Assembly: GCA_944323755.1 (NCBI GenBank)
Contig: CALUTR010000004.1
Span: 62,001-126,000, forward strand
Direction of reading: 5' to 3'
Source: an uncultured Helicobacteraceae bacterium
GTDB lineage: Bacteria > Campylobacterota > Campylobacteria > Campylobacterales > Helicobacteraceae
Length of the DNA: 64,000 bases
Shown here: piece after piece, positions 63,977-64,000 of the stretch
Numbering within the stretch: position 1 is the stretch's first letter
Layout of the letters: each line of letters opens with the position of its first letter
The notes under the pieces: model-generated
What the model was told of the DNA's origin: nothing
The model's database searches: none
What the model saw: the letters and a program-made list of their open reading frames with translations, nothing else
Translations under genes and position numbers: made by a program

Positions 63977-64000
63977 TTATGCGCCTAAAATAAAAATTAT

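Overview
The window is AT-rich chromosomal DNA of a Campylobacterota bacterium, almost certainly a Helicobacter. The evidence is the gene content and order: a fused ispDF followed by an HP1021-type atypical response regulator, the run lnt-cvpA-lysS-glyA-DUF1882-SPOR protein, the run rplY-pth-LptF/G permease, a CheA with a fused receiver beside cheW, a Csd3/HdpA-type cell-shape peptidase, glyS next to an HP0973-like protein, and flgM-flgN-flgK. A full-length PglB oligosaccharyltransferase suggests the PglB-bearing, enterohepatic side of the genus (H. pullorum/H. canadensis-like) rather than H. pylori. That placement is an inference. There are no insertion sequences, prophage, CRISPR array or rRNA. 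One tRNA (Phe) is present.

Layout. 1-6.7 kb: end of an outer-membrane protein, thiC-mrp (coupled), ispDF, the HP1021-like regulator, pgpA and, reading back, lnt. 6.8-11.5 kb: cvpA-lysS-glyA-DUF1882-SPOR operon. 11.4-14.5 kb (minus): pgbA-like, glcD-like and a family 2 glycosyltransferase with a G8 tract. 14.6-17.3 kb: 5-formyl-THF cyclo-ligase overlapping rny, and a small outer-membrane protein. 17.4-28.8 kb (plus): aminotransferase, DUF507, carA, bamD-like, lon, rimO, tilS, serB, tal, and yedF-yedE behind a near-consensus promoter. 28.8-29.1 kb: a non-coding gap with hairpins. 29.1-41.1 kb (minus): cheAY-cheW, metallophosphoesterase and argC, a lone pseudopilin, rplY-pth-LptF/G, ftsY-radA, and csd3-nudix-tlpA. 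41.3-44.1 kb: small membrane protein, then flgM-flgN-flgK. 44.1-50.3 kb (minus): a TonB-dependent receptor with a di-heme peroxidase behind a Fur-like palindrome, then motA-motB-fliP with a sodium-type stator. 50.5-64 kb: glmU-thiS, a GAPDH, a transglycosylase-like protein, glyS, tRNA-Phe, mraY-murD, gpmI-pglB, a MOMP-like porin and an UPF0306 protein.

Most of the window is housekeeping. Genes for the cell envelope (lnt, mraY, murD, glmU, csd3, LptF/G, bamD-like, pgpA) and motility/chemotaxis are scattered among translation and metabolic genes. Surface-variable or environment-facing functions are the glycosyltransferase, porins, PglB, the TonB receptor/peroxidase pair and the PgbA-like protein.

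The observations most worth a second look are: the phase-variable glycosyltransferase, where both one-base tract changes give immediate stops; a textbook intrinsic terminator lying inside the conserved 3' end of glyS; a 26-bp palindrome over the promoter of the TonB-receptor/peroxidase operon; a PomAB-like stator; an orphan pglB; and the hairpin-containing gap after yedE. I did not find a clear multi-gene system that looks wholly new.
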